DNA of 64,000 bases from Collybiopsis luxurians FD-317 M1. Lineage: Eukaryota; Basidiomycota; Agaricomycetes; Agaricales; Omphalotaceae. Numbering within the stretch: the first letter of the stretch is position 1; every line of letters starts with the position of its first letter. The stretch is from positions 99,764-163,763 of the forward strand of contig KN834753.1 of NCBI GenBank assembly GCA_000827265.1, written 5' to 3'. Position numbers and translations under genes: made by a program. The notes under the pieces are model-generated. The model was not told where the DNA came from. It saw only the letters and a list, made by a program, of their open reading frames with translations, and ran no database searches. This document shows positions 26,301-37,005 of this stretch, one piece after another.

Positions 26301-27454
26301 ACGTCGATGAGAAGCTTGATGTAATCCTGGAAGAGTTGAGCGTTTGCAAAAAGGCATGCAGACGACATGCGTTGATGTCCAAAGCACGAGAAGTAGAAGT
26401 AGAGAAGGCAAACATACCTCATTTTGGATGTACTCGCATATCTTCTCCTTGACGGTATTCGTTCTGGCCAATGTCTTAATAGCCCTATCTATTTCGCCGA
26501 TCATGCCAAGAGAAGGGGCAGGTAGATGTCCTGTTCGCATGATGGATGCAGTTGCAACCGAGGAGGGTTCCGCTGATCCAGGGAGCGGGGAGGACGAATC
26601 AAGGGTAATAGAGCCATGTTCGTCAGCTGTTTCGATGTTAGTGGGTATTGACCGAGTTGAGGTTGAAAACTGACTGGCTCCACTCATGTGTCTCTGGACA
26701 TCCACGATAAAACTCCAAACTTCCGCGCAGCCCTCAGAATCTTGGAAACTCAGTGCGTAGTCAACACCATCCGGTTCCGTCCAAACGATTAAGGTTTCTA
26801 ACAGCAATATGAGTCCATGTGAAACCAAATAAATGGGGCATTCGAACCTTGCTGTCTTTGGTAAACGTCGGTAGTCCGGATGGTGGTGGTTAAGATGATG
26901 TCGTCCACATTCTTTTCTGATCGCGCCGTCAAAAAAGCCTCTGTGCTATCTTCAGAGAGATGGCCAAAGCAGAAAGCAGTTCCTTTGTCGACCCAACGAG
27001 CACCAACAAGCTCGTATACCTTGCAAAAGAAAGGTGTTGAGAGTACACGCGAAACTCGAGTTGTTCTACACACCTTTACGCGCTTCATCTCGTTTGGATC
27101 ACCATTCTGAAGATAGTCCTGCTCATCGTCACCGATTGCACCTGAAACCTCTCCAGCTGTACCGTTAGGCACAGCGGTTGCATCTAACATCTCAACATGG
27201 TCAACCGACAGATCCAACACTTCATCCTCGTGTTTGCCTACGTCAACCCGAATTGGGTCAGACAATGTCAAGCCAGTATTTCGGTCATCCAAAGCTGAAT
27301 ATGTGGCATCCTGAGCATGAATTTGGGAAGAAGAATTGAGAGAAGAAAGAGTGTCGTCTCCCGGGTCTAGTTGACCACTGGCCACGTCAGCTTCGTTCGC
27401 TGAGGGAATAATGAGTGACAGAGGTTCGTTCTGACCGTCGCCATCGCCGTTCAT
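23335..27454 (-). CDS. PSY2: Protein phosphatase 4 regulatory subunit 3 (Psy2/SMEK)
   Basis: Targeting subunit of protein phosphatase 4, which acts on DNA-damage and cell-cycle substrates such as phosphorylated H2A. The ATG at 27454 opens an acidic leader, followed by the PH/EVH1-like domain: RVKVYELVGARWVDKGTAFC, ILTTTIRTTDVYQRQQ, ETLIVWTEPDGVDYALSFQD, GCAEVWSFIVDVQ. Then comes the helical repeat region (SMK-1/DUF625) with DRAIKTLARTNTVKEKICEY, DYIKLLIDVLHQAEASESLH, NDHGIYEQILEDDYFLHVCG, RQFLLEGSRYHEPVLIRD and KIHHTYRLQYLKDVVLARVL, continuing through FMDYFYKDCIRILFKP-like sequence to about 24380. The C-terminal tail (24156-23335) is disordered, acidic and basic in blocks, with EEEEEDN and KRRRGDDEDDEEL, and ends GTKDGDTG. 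The family call is secure. It starts 133 bases from the divergent TOM20. Confidence 0.93.
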
Positions 27455-27587
27455 TGCGGCCAGGACCGACGAATAAAAAAAAGTAATGTCGGCAACAATG
27501 AGATCTCGGTATGAGTCCAAAGAATATTTTGTTTGTCATCAAATTCCGTCATCAATTGGTTCAGTTCCTTCTTCCCACTCAACGGCG
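27455..27587. promoter_or_regulatory. Shared promoter of PP4R3 and TOM20
   Basis: Only 133 bases lie between the divergent start codons, so both core promoters and both leaders must fit here. No TATA box is evident. Confidence 0.4.
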
Positions 27588-28331
27588 ATGAGCTCAAGGA
27601 CAACCAGTGTGCTCACCGTCGCCGGTATTACTGCCCTCGGCCTCGTCGCATATGCTGTCTATTTCGACTATAAGCGCAGGAACGATGTCAACTTCAGGAA
27701 AAAATTAAGTCTGTATTCATCTTTACAGCCTTATTAGAAAATTTTTATTGATTCTTTGTTCAGAAAAGGACAAGAAACGCGTTGACAAGTCGATTGCGTC
27801 CTCAAAAGCTTCTATGTCTCCTGACCCAGGCGCAATTACCGACGATGAACTTCGTGAGGCCTTGGAGCAGGTCAAGGCTGAGCAGGTTCCTGTTGCTCCC
27901 GACCAAAAAGAAAACTACTTCATGACCCAAGTAGCTTCAGGCGAACAGTTGTCCCTTCAGGGTACGAGATGGTTTTTTTTCATTGTATTAAGCTGGCCGT
28001 CTCACAATTTTACAGGCCCAATGTTCCACCTTCCAGCCGCTTTAGCCTTTTACCGTGCACTCCGAGTGTACCCATCTCCCGTCGAACTCATGATGATTTA
28101 CCAAAAGACTGTTCCGGAACCCATCTTCAAGGTGCGTGCATGCCATTCTGCTGTTCCCGTTTTCTTGCTTAAACCTTTCTTCAGCTTGTCATTCAATTGA
28201 CCAATCTTGACGTGAGTCTTTCCACCACCACTCCAAAACCCAGCGTGGACGATCTCGACGACGAAACGAGTCCGGTCAGGGGTCCGCCCTCAGAAACCTC
28301 GTCGCAGGAATGGGACAAACTTTCCACATGA
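27588..28331 (+). CDS. TOM20: Mitochondrial import receptor subunit Tom20
   Basis: Outer-membrane receptor of the TOM complex that recognises presequences. The ATG at 27588 opens MSSRTTSVLTVAGITALGLV, an N-terminal anchor helix, followed at once by the basic segment YFDYKRRNDVNFRKKLSK that stays in the cytosol. An acidic linker (GAITDDELREALEQVKAE) leads to the TPR-like presequence groove: YFMTQVASGEQLSLQGPMF, HLPAALAFYRALRVYPSPVE, LMMIYQKTVPEPIFKLVIQL. The C-terminus is acidic and Ser-rich (SVDDLDDETSPV) and ends at 28331. Three introns, near 27709-27762, 27962-28014 and 28131-28183, sit between these blocks. Domain order and length (~190 aa) match fungal Tom20. Confidence 0.92.
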
Positions 28332-28357
28332 AGGGCGTTTAAATCTGTACACTCTGC

Positions 28358-29874
28358 ATGAGCTACATATACAACTCTTACGCATTTTGCTTTGCTCGAA
28401 CGTTGTCTCAATATGTTCTAATACAAATCTCCCTTTTTTTTTCTCTCCGTCGCCTCATTCAGGTAAAGGACAGAGTCGAAGGTAAGGGAGCTCTGGTGAG
28501 CGTTCCAAAACTGTACACTGAGCACAAATGCGCCATCCTTAGGGTACTACTTAAATTTCCCTCCGAAATCATTTGGTGTCAAAATTGAAACTCACAAGAT
28601 TGGCGATGTATCGAAAAAGACCCTTGTTCTTACCAAGGACGTGAAAGCAGGCGAAGTCATCTATCAGGTAGCTTATCGATCTCTCTTTTAGATATGATGA
28701 GCTCACAACAACACCTTACTGCTCTTAAGGAATTCCCCCTCGTTGCCGCTCTCGATTCTGATCTTCAAGCGGCTGGAACTTACTGCACACAATGTCTGCG
28801 AGCGGTCGAGCCTTCCATGTCTATCAAATCTCCTGAGAGTCCTGCCTTTGAAGCCGTATACTGCTCCGCCGCTTGCCAAATTGCCGCTAAATCCCGATAC
28901 CACAGTCTTCTCTTTACCCTCGATCGGCCGCTTCCTCCTCACATCCCTATGGAAGATGTAACCCCTGATAAACTTGAAGAACGGCGCAAGGCTCACACTC
29001 AATATGCCGACTATCTCAAAACTAAAGCTAACGGTCATGCCGCACCTCTTCTCGTCGCACGGTTCATCGCCCGCCAGGTCGCTTTAGAAATGAACAAACT
29101 CATTCCCGACACCAGCAGTGATAGTGCCGCCTCTGCATTCCCAGACTACACGGATGCTGATGGCGGAGATTACCTTCTCGCAGACCACTTTGAACGTTTG
29201 AGATACGTCGAAGTAACCCCACCCAAGGAGGAGTTGGAATTGCTCACTAATGTTTTGGAGACTGTCTTGCCTGGTTTGAACTCGTTTGTCACGGATGAGA
29301 GGTATGCCACCCTTGTAGCAAAGATGGCCTACAATGCTTTCGGAGTGTATTATGACGGTGGAAGAGCTGATAAAGTGCGTTATTCTTACGACTATCCAAC
29401 GATTGGAGAAGAGCTCATAATTCTCCATGTCATTTTATTTCATTTCCGCAGCCCGCTGGCTCCGCTCGCCCCGAGGACATTGAACGGACCCGTGCTCCGG
29501 TTGGAACATCCCGCCAAGTTGGCAGTGCAGTGTACACCGTCTCCTCCTACCTCGCACACTCCTGCGACCCTAACGCTCGCCCTGAGTTCCCCGCCGGAAC
29601 CTCAAATCTCCATCTCGTTGCCACGCGGGATCTCAAAACCGGTGAAGAACTCACTGTGGCGTATGTCGATGTTATTCAGCATGAAGGTGAGAGTGTCGCC
29701 GATTGCCGTCGCAGGCGTAGGATGGAGCTTGCCCGTGGGTGGAAGTTTGCGTGTCCATGTGAGAGGTGTGAGAAGGAGGGAAAAGACTTTGGGTTGGTCG
29801 TTGAGAACTCAAAGGATGAGTCGAAGGTTGAGAAGAGTATGGAGCGTTTTGAAGCCAATGAGGGTACGTTATAG
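28358..29874 (+). CDS. SET-domain protein of the SET5/SMYD type
   Basis: Predicted protein-lysine methyltransferase. Exons give VKDRVE joined by an intron at 28482 to GYYLNFPPKSFGVKIETHKI, then VLTKDVKAGEVIYQ, EFPLVAALDSDLQAAGTYCT, a partial MYND-like Cys cluster (CTQCLRA...YCSAACQIAAKSRYH), a long helical insert, AYNAFGVYY, and the SET core SSYLAHSCDPNARPEF with TRDLKTGEELTVAYVD. The post-SET cysteines are seen in KFACPCERCEKEG. NHS of canonical SET domains is here AHSCDPNA, and the catalytic-type Tyr (AYVD) is present. The first exon is uncertain: an ATG at 28358 is in frame but its leader is hydrophobic and unconvincing. The 3' end can be read as a stop at 29872-29874, or a GTACGT..ACAG intron can be spliced out to end VTPSN near 29922. 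The SET call itself is secure. Confidence 0.78.
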
Positions 29875-30033
29875 GTACCCAAACAACACCATCGTATTAT
29901 TACAGTAACCCCTAGTAATTAAATAGCTTTGAGAATAAATCCTCCCTCCTTCCTTTTCGACCTCTCTGAGTTTGTTTGAAAGGAGCAACATCCTGATTAA
30001 GGGTTCCAAGTAAAAGTGAAAAAAATTGCTATA

Positions 30034-30117
30034 TGGCCAACGTGGGGATCGAACCCAAGACCTTCGCGTCAATAGGGTGTATTAGCACGACGCTCTAACC
30101 AACTGAGCTAGTCGGCC
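30034..30117 (-). tRNA. tRNA-Ile (anticodon AAU) with 10-nt intron
   Basis: Reading the minus strand, the acceptor stem GGCCGAC pairs with GTTGGCC (one G-T) and the discriminator base is A. The D arm is GCTC AGTTGGTTA GAGC. The anticodon stem TCGTG/CGCGA closes a loop CT-AAT-A, interrupted after position 37 by a 10-nt intron (CACCCTATTG). The T arm TTGGG-TTCGATC-CCCAC contains the invariant TTC and one outer mismatch. Boxes A (TAGCTCAGTTGG) and B (GGTTCGATCC) are intact. The isotype follows from the AAU anticodon. Confidence 0.92.
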
Positions 30118-30567
30118 AACATCAGTTGGAAGGTTTCATCTTGTTCTCAAGGTTTTCATGTAAGGAAGTGCGAAGAAAACGGAATGAAAGTTTGCGTAAT
30201 TGAAATTGAAATTTACCAAACTTCCAACTCCTTGTTGACTAGTGACTCCTTGGTATTCGAGACGGAAGGCAACCGATCCCGACAGGATAATTAATAGATA
30301 CGCAGACGTTATACAATACTCTACAGTAAGCAATATGTATAACCTTCTTTTTTTTTTGCTCCGTCCTTCCACGGAAGGCTAACCCGGGGTTCTCTCCTAC
30401 ACTACATCCAAATATCCTTTGTATTCTAAGCTCTGGCTGTTTTTGAAGGAACCTACGAGCCAGTGGATTTGTTTTGATTTCGAGTCAGACTGATTTCGAA
30501 CCATAAGCTAGCAAGACTTGCTTAACACCGTACAAAGACCGTTTGTCAATCCGGCCCTGCAAGGAGA

Positions 30568-31570
30568 ATGTCAACTTCTAATGTTAATCTCTCCTATCTG
30601 ACGATCCCTGCATTGAAGAAGCACAACGCCACTGTTATTTTTGCTCATGTAAGTCTTGGAGAATAACCTCATTGGCCCAGGCCTTCCCTGACTTCGTTGT
30701 TCTCCTCACCCTTTCAACGTTTCATAGGGCATCGGGGAGAGCGGGCATGTATGGAAACCTTTTGCTTATCAAATACAGTTTGCCACTGCAACCCTTCAAC
30801 ATACAAAATGGATCCTCCTTCATGCGTAAGAGGGTTCGAAAATGCTTCCATGTAGTACCCCAATACAGACACTGATTTACATAGACCCAAAAGACTAACA
30901 ACAACCGACGATAAGGTTGCGATGATGCCATCGTGGTGAGCGCTTCTTCACAGTTTACAGTTTGTTCATGCATGGGTTTAAAAATTAACACACGAAACCG
31001 CATGCTTTAGGTTCGACAGCGATTTCAGCTCCGGAAATGAATCACAACTGCTGGAGAATGCTGAGAGTTTGAATAAGCTAATCGAAAAGGAAATGGAGGA
31101 TTCACAGCTGAGTTCTGACCGTATATTCCTGGGAGGATACGGGCAAGGCGGCATGATGATTTTCGGCACTGGCCTAACGCTGAACAAGTGGGTCGGAGGG
31201 CTGATAGTGCTCAATGCTGCGTTGCCAATGAAATTTCAATTGAAGCAGGTAAAACGTCGTCTATTCTTGTCCTTAATGCTTAATAAAGCTACTCCTACGT
31301 TAGATGCTATCTCTGCATGCAAAGCAAATTCCAATTTTCTGGAGCGCCGGTGCTGCTGAGCCTGCCATCAGTATAGAAAGAGCACGAGAAAGTGTTGAAT
31401 TTTTGGACCAGCTTGGTTTCACCGTCTCGACCGGAATTGACAATAGACCAATGGGCATAACTTTCAATGTCTACCGTGGATCCGGACACGCTGCGGATAA
31501 ACAGGAGATAGAAGACCTTACCAAATGGCTAAACAGAGCCTGTCTAGTAGTGTCTCACCAGCGATTGTAA
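30568..31570 (+). CDS. Acyl-protein-thioesterase-like pseudoenzyme (catalytic Ser lost)
   Basis: Paralogue of the APT1 gene at 38318 in this window, with matching intron positions. Exons read LTIPALKKHNATVIFAH, then GIGESGHVWKPFAYQIQF, TKWILLHA, VAMMPSW, FDSDFSSGNESQLLENAESL, SSDRIFLGGYGQGGMMIFGT, LNAALPMKFQLKQ, MLSLHAKQIPIFWSAGAAEP and YRGSGHAADKQEIEDLTKWL. The alpha/beta-hydrolase nucleophile motif G-x-S-x-G is GYGQG here: the Ser codon is GGG. The Asp of the triad (SADPLV in the paralogue) is Glu (AAEPAI), and the His (GSGH) remains. The reading frame is open through all exons, so this looks like a selected non-catalytic protein rather than a decayed copy, though expression is unproven. 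Acyl-protein thioesterases remove palmitate from cysteines; this one should be unable to. Confidence 0.8.
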
Positions 31571-32188
31571 TGGATCGTGATCTAGAATATTCTGAACTTT
31601 GCACGATTGTATTCTCGGTGCCATGGGGGTATACGGTGTAGCGCTGTTTCTACGTTAGCTCTCTTGATGAGGTTTACCCCATATCGAAGGGTACTTTTTG
31701 GTGACGGATGTTATAATTTGTGTTCGGAATTGCTTGCTTGTGTTTCTCATCTCAACCTACTATCATCTATGCCATATACAGTAAGAAGATCGTGCTCTGG
31801 AGATTTATTTCAACGCCAAGTAGGAACCTGTAGGAAGGAGCATAATGGCAGACTGCTCGATTCTAAAGTCGGCCCTGGCTGCCGTTGTGTTTCATTGCCT
31901 TGATGTTCAAGAGGGCGGGAGGCGATCAAAAGGATGGCAAATGGTGATACACGTCTCTTACTTATTTTTGACTTGGGTCTTGCGGCCTCTCGTCAGCGAT
32001 TAACAACTTTAGATTTGCATATATTCACTGAATCACTCGGATACTGAAATATATCCCACGTGAAGAATATATGCTGAATAGATGCGCGGGTTCCGCCTTG
32101 CGGTGCAAGTCGTCGGTGACATGATAAGTAATGCTTTTCTCCTTCTCCATCTTCTGTCGTTTGTCACAATCTTCCCCGTCTCGCGTCT
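31571..32188. other. Intergenic region, no gene seen
   Basis: 618 bases between two plus-strand genes. An open frame at 31607-31903 shows no domain, signal or splice partner and I do not treat it as a gene. The right part should hold the promoter of the transcription factor gene. Confidence 0.4.
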
Positions 32189-35100
32189 ATGTATCCATAC
32201 CCCTATGATAGAAAACGTCGTTCACAAGGCGCTTGCGATTATTGTCGGAAAAAGAAAGGTAAGTGAATGTTTCGTGCGTTCAGAGGAGAATCCAATGAGA
32301 TGCAATCTGCCCTTTTCCTCAAAGTTCGTTGTGAGTTTTGACGCAATCTAGTTGCCTCGTGTGCAAACTCAATGAGAATAGGTGACAGCGCGTCCAGACC
32401 TGGAGGGATTTGCTACAACTGCCAGAACGCCGATGTTGAATGTACCCATAATGCGGAGCAAAAGGTATTTGTCTGGTGATCCATCAGGTCCGATGCTTAT
32501 GCGAATCCATAGAAACGAGGTCCGCGAGTAGGGTGAGCACTTTGTGTGACGTCTAGTTACCTTTATGCGTGTTTTGAACCGTTCAATATCCAGCACTATC
32601 CGGAAGCACCCATCTGAATCTGTACAAGCACTGATTAGCGCTGTACTAGCAGAACAGGACACATACATTATTCCGGATGACCCGGATGTGGTTCGTAAAA
32701 TGCTCCTGGATCTTTGTCACTGCATAAGGGGGCTGGAGAGGCAGCTGTCTCGATGGAGGCGCACTGTTCAGGAAATATCGGCGGAAAATCCTGCATCTCA
32801 AGATACCGGTTCAGAATCAGATTCATCCGACAATGTAGCAGGGGATCCACTAATACCGGGATTCTCGCTCTATGATCCAGCCCTACCCAGCCGGCATTTT
32901 GGGAAAAGTAGTACGCATCCTATGATTGAAATTGATCTTGGATATCGATCTTATAGAAATCGCTGATTGACGTCTCCCAGGTAATCTAGTCATGCTGAGG
33001 ACAGCAGTGGATATAAGAAGAGAGCTTATGGGAGACCATGTCATGCAGATTTCAGAAAAGCGTCCAGAATTTTGGAGCATATATCCTGTAAGAAGAATTC
33101 TTCTTTTATATTTTTGTTGACCAAATTATTCACAGTGGCAAAGTGAACACTTATTTCAACGCCCCCAACTAAATTTTCCTGAGGATGTTTTATTCCGCAG
33201 CCTCCTTGATCTTTATTTCGTACATGTCCATCCCTTCGTTCCTTTACTGCATCGTCCGACGTTTGAGAGAGCCATCTCTGATGGGTTACATTTGCAAGAC
33301 TACGAGTTTGGAACGGTTGTGTTATGCGTCTGTGCGATTGCTTCTCGATACTCAAACGACCCCCGGAACTTTATTGAAGGCACCAACAATCCCCATAGTC
33401 TGGGATGGCCGTGGTTTCAGCAGGTCGCAAATACGCAAACAACGCTAGTCGAAACGCCTAGTTTATACAAGTTGCAATACTGTTTTCTCTCCTCACTATT
33501 TGTTTTGGGAACTTCTGTATTCCATTCATCGTGGGCAAAGGTTGGGCTTGGAATACGCTTAGGGCAGGAGATGGGTGTGAGTACCAAGCTCCGGAGGTAT
33601 ACACGATCGGTGTCACTGATTATGCTTCTCGTATGTACAGGTCCATCGGAAGCACAAAGGGCCGCGGACCGTTCAGAACGAACTTTGGAGGAGAGCATAC
33701 TGGCTGCTGCTGGCTCTTGATGTAATGGTCAGGGTAATTCCTTTAGTACTTTGCCCAATCTGCTCATGGAAGACTGTGCTACAGAGTGGGGTCAATTTTG
33801 GCAGACCTCGAGCCACGTAAAATTTCCTCCTTATACTCCAAAAACATTGGCTGAAATCAGGAATCGCGATTCAGTACAGGTGACGAGTGAGTGATTCTGT
33901 CAACTTGCACCAAATTTACTCTCGGGTATTTAGCCTTCCTTCCATCTAGTTTTGATCTAGAACTTCCGGCGGAGTGTGACGACGAATATTGGGAGAACGA
34001 AGATCCAAGTCAGGCCTTTGTCCAGCCTCCAGGCGTCCCTTCAAAGCTGTCGTTCTTCATTCATTATGCCAAGCTCTTGGCAATCGCTGGATTTGCCCAT
34101 CGCATGCTAGTGGGTTGTGTCTTGGTATACCTCTAGGATTCAGCGAGCACTGACCGTAGCAATCTTCTAGTATTCACCGACGAAGATGTACATTTTCAAG
34201 AGGATCGTGGCTGTCGGTCCGGGTTTTGACCAAAAAGTAGTCACGGAGGTCAACGCTGCTTTAAATCAATGGATGTCTGCACTTCCTGACCACTGTAAGC
34301 TATACTGTAAGCCCCTTTCGAAAGAACTAATAACGAGGGTGAATATCTAGTAAGATGGGACCCAAATAGGGAAGACGGATTATTCCATCGTCAATCTGCC
34401 GTTCTGCATTGCCTGTACTATTGGACACAAATGCAGGTAAGTCGCCATCGACGCACAAGAACTATCTCTAGTATGAGAAAAGCTTAAGCAGACTATGCAG
34501 CTTCACAAGCAATTTATTCCCCGACCGAATGAAAGTGCGGTTTTGATGTTCCCCTCACTCGCCATTTGTACAAACGCCGCAAGATGTTGCGTTAGAATAT
34601 TCGAAGCTATGGAAGGAACAGAGCTATTCATCGCTCCTCACATGACGGTCAGTCGCGCCATTGTGCAATCTACTTCAAATCCTCATATCACATTTCTTTC
34701 GCGTAGGCCCCCGTTTATGTTGCCGCAACAATTCTCCTACTGAGCATCTGGAGGAACAAAAGATTGACCGTTGAAGCAGATGTGAGCAAAGACCTGCAAG
34801 ATGCTCGCCGATGCATGCGGGTTATCGGTGAGTATGAAAAGCTGTACGTCGTTTTTACATGTCAATGGAGTCCGTGTTGACCGTTTGATAGGTATCAGCT
34901 TTCAGGAAGACTAAAGTAAGTCGTATTGTTGCATCGTTACAATCTTAGCTGATAATGACTCCTGTGAAGGGATGCGTTGAGCTCCATCGTAGCTATGGTT
35001 GACATGTACCTCGACGGCCGTGGCGCTTCAGAATCAGTAGGTGAAGGGTTAGGCCTACCCCCAGGGACGGAACGCTCGAGTGTGTCCAGCTCTGGGTCCG

Positions 35101-35531
35101 GCTCTGTAACACCCGACATTGCAACACTCCGACCACGAAATGCCGACAGGAATGTCGCTCCCCCTCCATTTGTCCCGAATATTCCAGGCGTCAGTCCTGC
35201 CCCTGATAGTTCATTCTACAACCCAAACGTCCCACCTAATATCCCGCCAAACCCCCCTAATTTAAACTTCGAATATTCTAGTTCTCTGAACAGTAAGTTT
35301 TTCCTTCCTTCGCAGGCTGAACGATTTTGAAGCTGACATTGTTGAGCAGGTGATCCGCATATGGCAGTTCATCCGGCTGCTCCCCCAGGGCCAATGTTCC
35401 CGCAAAATATCACCGTCACACCGCCGTCTATTGGTGCAGCCATTCCAGAAGAGGAGTGGTCCTCTTTTATGGCGAATGTAGATGTTCTATTGCAGTCCGT
35501 CGATCAAAGGGGTTTCGCACCTCGATACTGA
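32189..35531 (+). CDS. Zn2Cys6 fungal transcription factor
   Basis: The ATG at 32189 opens MYPYPYDRKRRSQGACDYCR. The binuclear zinc cluster is assembled from three exons: CDYCRKKK ending at 32258, a 6-nt exon at 32325-32330, and an exon from 32382. The spliced product is C-x2-C-x6-C-x9-C-x2-C-x6-C (CDYCRKKKVRC, CYNCQNADVEC), the exact pattern of the family. A linker and coiled-coil-like dimerisation segment follow (LLDLCHCIRGLERQLSRWRR). From about 33080 the fungal-specific TF domain begins: PEFWSIYPWQSEHL, FPEDVLFRSLLDLYFVHVHP, FVPLLHRPTFERAI, YEFGTVVLCVCAIASRYSND, YCFLSSLFVLGTSVFHSSWA, with later exons up to EEEWSSFMANVDVLLQ and a stop at 35529-35531. A sequence-specific regulator of RNA polymerase II genes; the target pathway is not visible from the sequence. 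Confidence 0.87.
32325..32330 (+). other. 6-nt microexon inside the zinc cluster
   Basis: TTCGTT lies between the acceptor CTCAAAG and a consensus donor GTGAGT. With the flanking exons it gives codons GTT CGT TGT (Val-Arg-Cys), which supply the third zinc-binding cysteine. Both flanking introns are normal in size (about 66 and 51 nt). Confidence 0.65.
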
Positions 35532-35704
35532 GATGGACAGTGAAATGAGTTTCAATAATCTAGTCGCATTTTTTTAGTCTACGTGTATTTTACAACTGTG
35601 AACTCCATCTGCATTGTGAAGCTTTTTCCTTTTTCAATTACTTTTTACTTTAACACAGATATCTGCTCATGCTATGTAGTTGTCGAAACCAATTGCAACA
35701 CTAA

Positions 35705-36826
35705 TTAACTGAACACCAATCCCCCATCCACGAGGATCGTTTGACCTGTGACATAGTCCGAGTCTGGACCAGCAAGGTACGACACCAATTTAGCTGCATC
35801 TTCCGGTACGCTGGTTCTTCCTAGAGCAATATTCTTTGTATGTGATTTGAAATTCTCTCCTTTGGGCAACCCATTAACCTTGCTCAACCCCTCGTCGATT
35901 TGCTCCCACATGGCGGACTGCACGATACCCGGGGCATATCCGTTAACGGTAATCCCATGTCTGCCAAGCTCAATGGCAAAAGCTTGTGTCAAGCTTCGAA
36001 CAGCTGCCTTGCTGGCGCTGTATATAGGAAGCATGGCGTCTGCTCTAAAGGACGTCCCGCTGCACGCACACACAAAAACAACTGTTTAGACTCAATGAAA
36101 GCAAGGCAAAAGTTTAAAGTTGAGATCCTGCTCAGTACTCACCTTGCAGCATTCAGAATCTTTCCCTTCGTGCCTTGCTTGATAAATTGTTGTGCCGCAG
36201 CAATGTTGGAATTCACGACCCCATACACATTGACCTCGAATATCTTCCGCATATCTTCCTCAGTGGCTTGCATTGGCCAGCTGACCTGTGCAACGCCCGC
36301 GTTGGCGACCATGACATTGAGAGGTCCGAGGTCAGACACAGATGCGACGATCATTTCTTGGACAGAGGCCATTGAACGTACGTCCCCGCAAAATGAGATG
36401 GCAGAACGTCCAAGTGTTCGGATCTCTTCCACCACCTGAACACACACGGGAAAAGAAGAGAGGAAGGGGTATCGGGTGTTACCCATTCGTCCGATGGATT
36501 AAGATTTGTTCGCATGAAGAGAAAAAACACAAATGACAACGTACACTATTCGCGTCTTCCGCGTTCTGTTCCAAGTCATTCACACAAATATCAAATCCAT
36601 CTTGAGCGAGACGTAAAGCGATGGCTCTTCCACTGTGTGCATACATATACATTAAACGTGAGGATTAGAAAGTTCATCCCGTGTTCAAGGACGCTGGGTC
36701 TTACATTCCTCGTCCCGCGCCTGTGACGATGGCTGTCGAAAGAGATCTGGAGCTTGCAGCAGCTCTTTGCTTCGATAGTTGGGAAGATACAGGCTTGCGA
36801 CTCAAAGCCCTGGTAGTGGTAAACAT
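35705..36826 (-). CDS. Short-chain dehydrogenase/reductase (classical SDR)
   Basis: NAD(P)-dependent oxidoreductase. The ATG at 36826 opens MFTTTRALSRKPVSSQLSK, which looks like a mitochondrial presequence (basic, no acids). The Rossmann motif TAIVTGAGRGIGRAIAL is split by an intron with donor GTAAGA, then DICVNDLEQNAEDAN follows. Exon 3 has GDVRSMASVQEMIV, the NAG motif VMVANAGVAQVSWPM and NVYGVVNSNIAAAQQFI. The last exon has the active-site YSASK (LPIYSASKAAVRSLTQAF), the catalytic Ser just upstream (CACSGTSF), ELGRHGITVNGYAPGIVQSA, and ends SDYVTGQTILVDGGLVFS. Every catalytic residue is present. The pattern is that of acetoin/diacetyl or 3-oxoacyl reductase-like SDRs, but the substrate cannot be told from the sequence. 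It sits on the minus strand, tail to tail with the transcription factor gene. Confidence 0.88.
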
Positions 36827-37005
36827 TCGAAGCGATAGCATGAGGAAGTAAAGCAAGGAATCCCAAATTCTTCACTGCTATTTTTATTGCCAGGGAGTTC
36901 CAGCTAGTCACAGTGATTGGCGAGTCGATAGCCGGTCCGGAATTCGGGCCTCAGAAATCAGACGTCGAAACTGTCGTTTCAAAACTGAGCGAGCGATAGG
37001 CCGCA

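Noticed and set aside
31607..31903. 98-codon open frame after the thioesterase-like gene
   Set aside because: No domain, signal, splice partner or conserved-looking composition.
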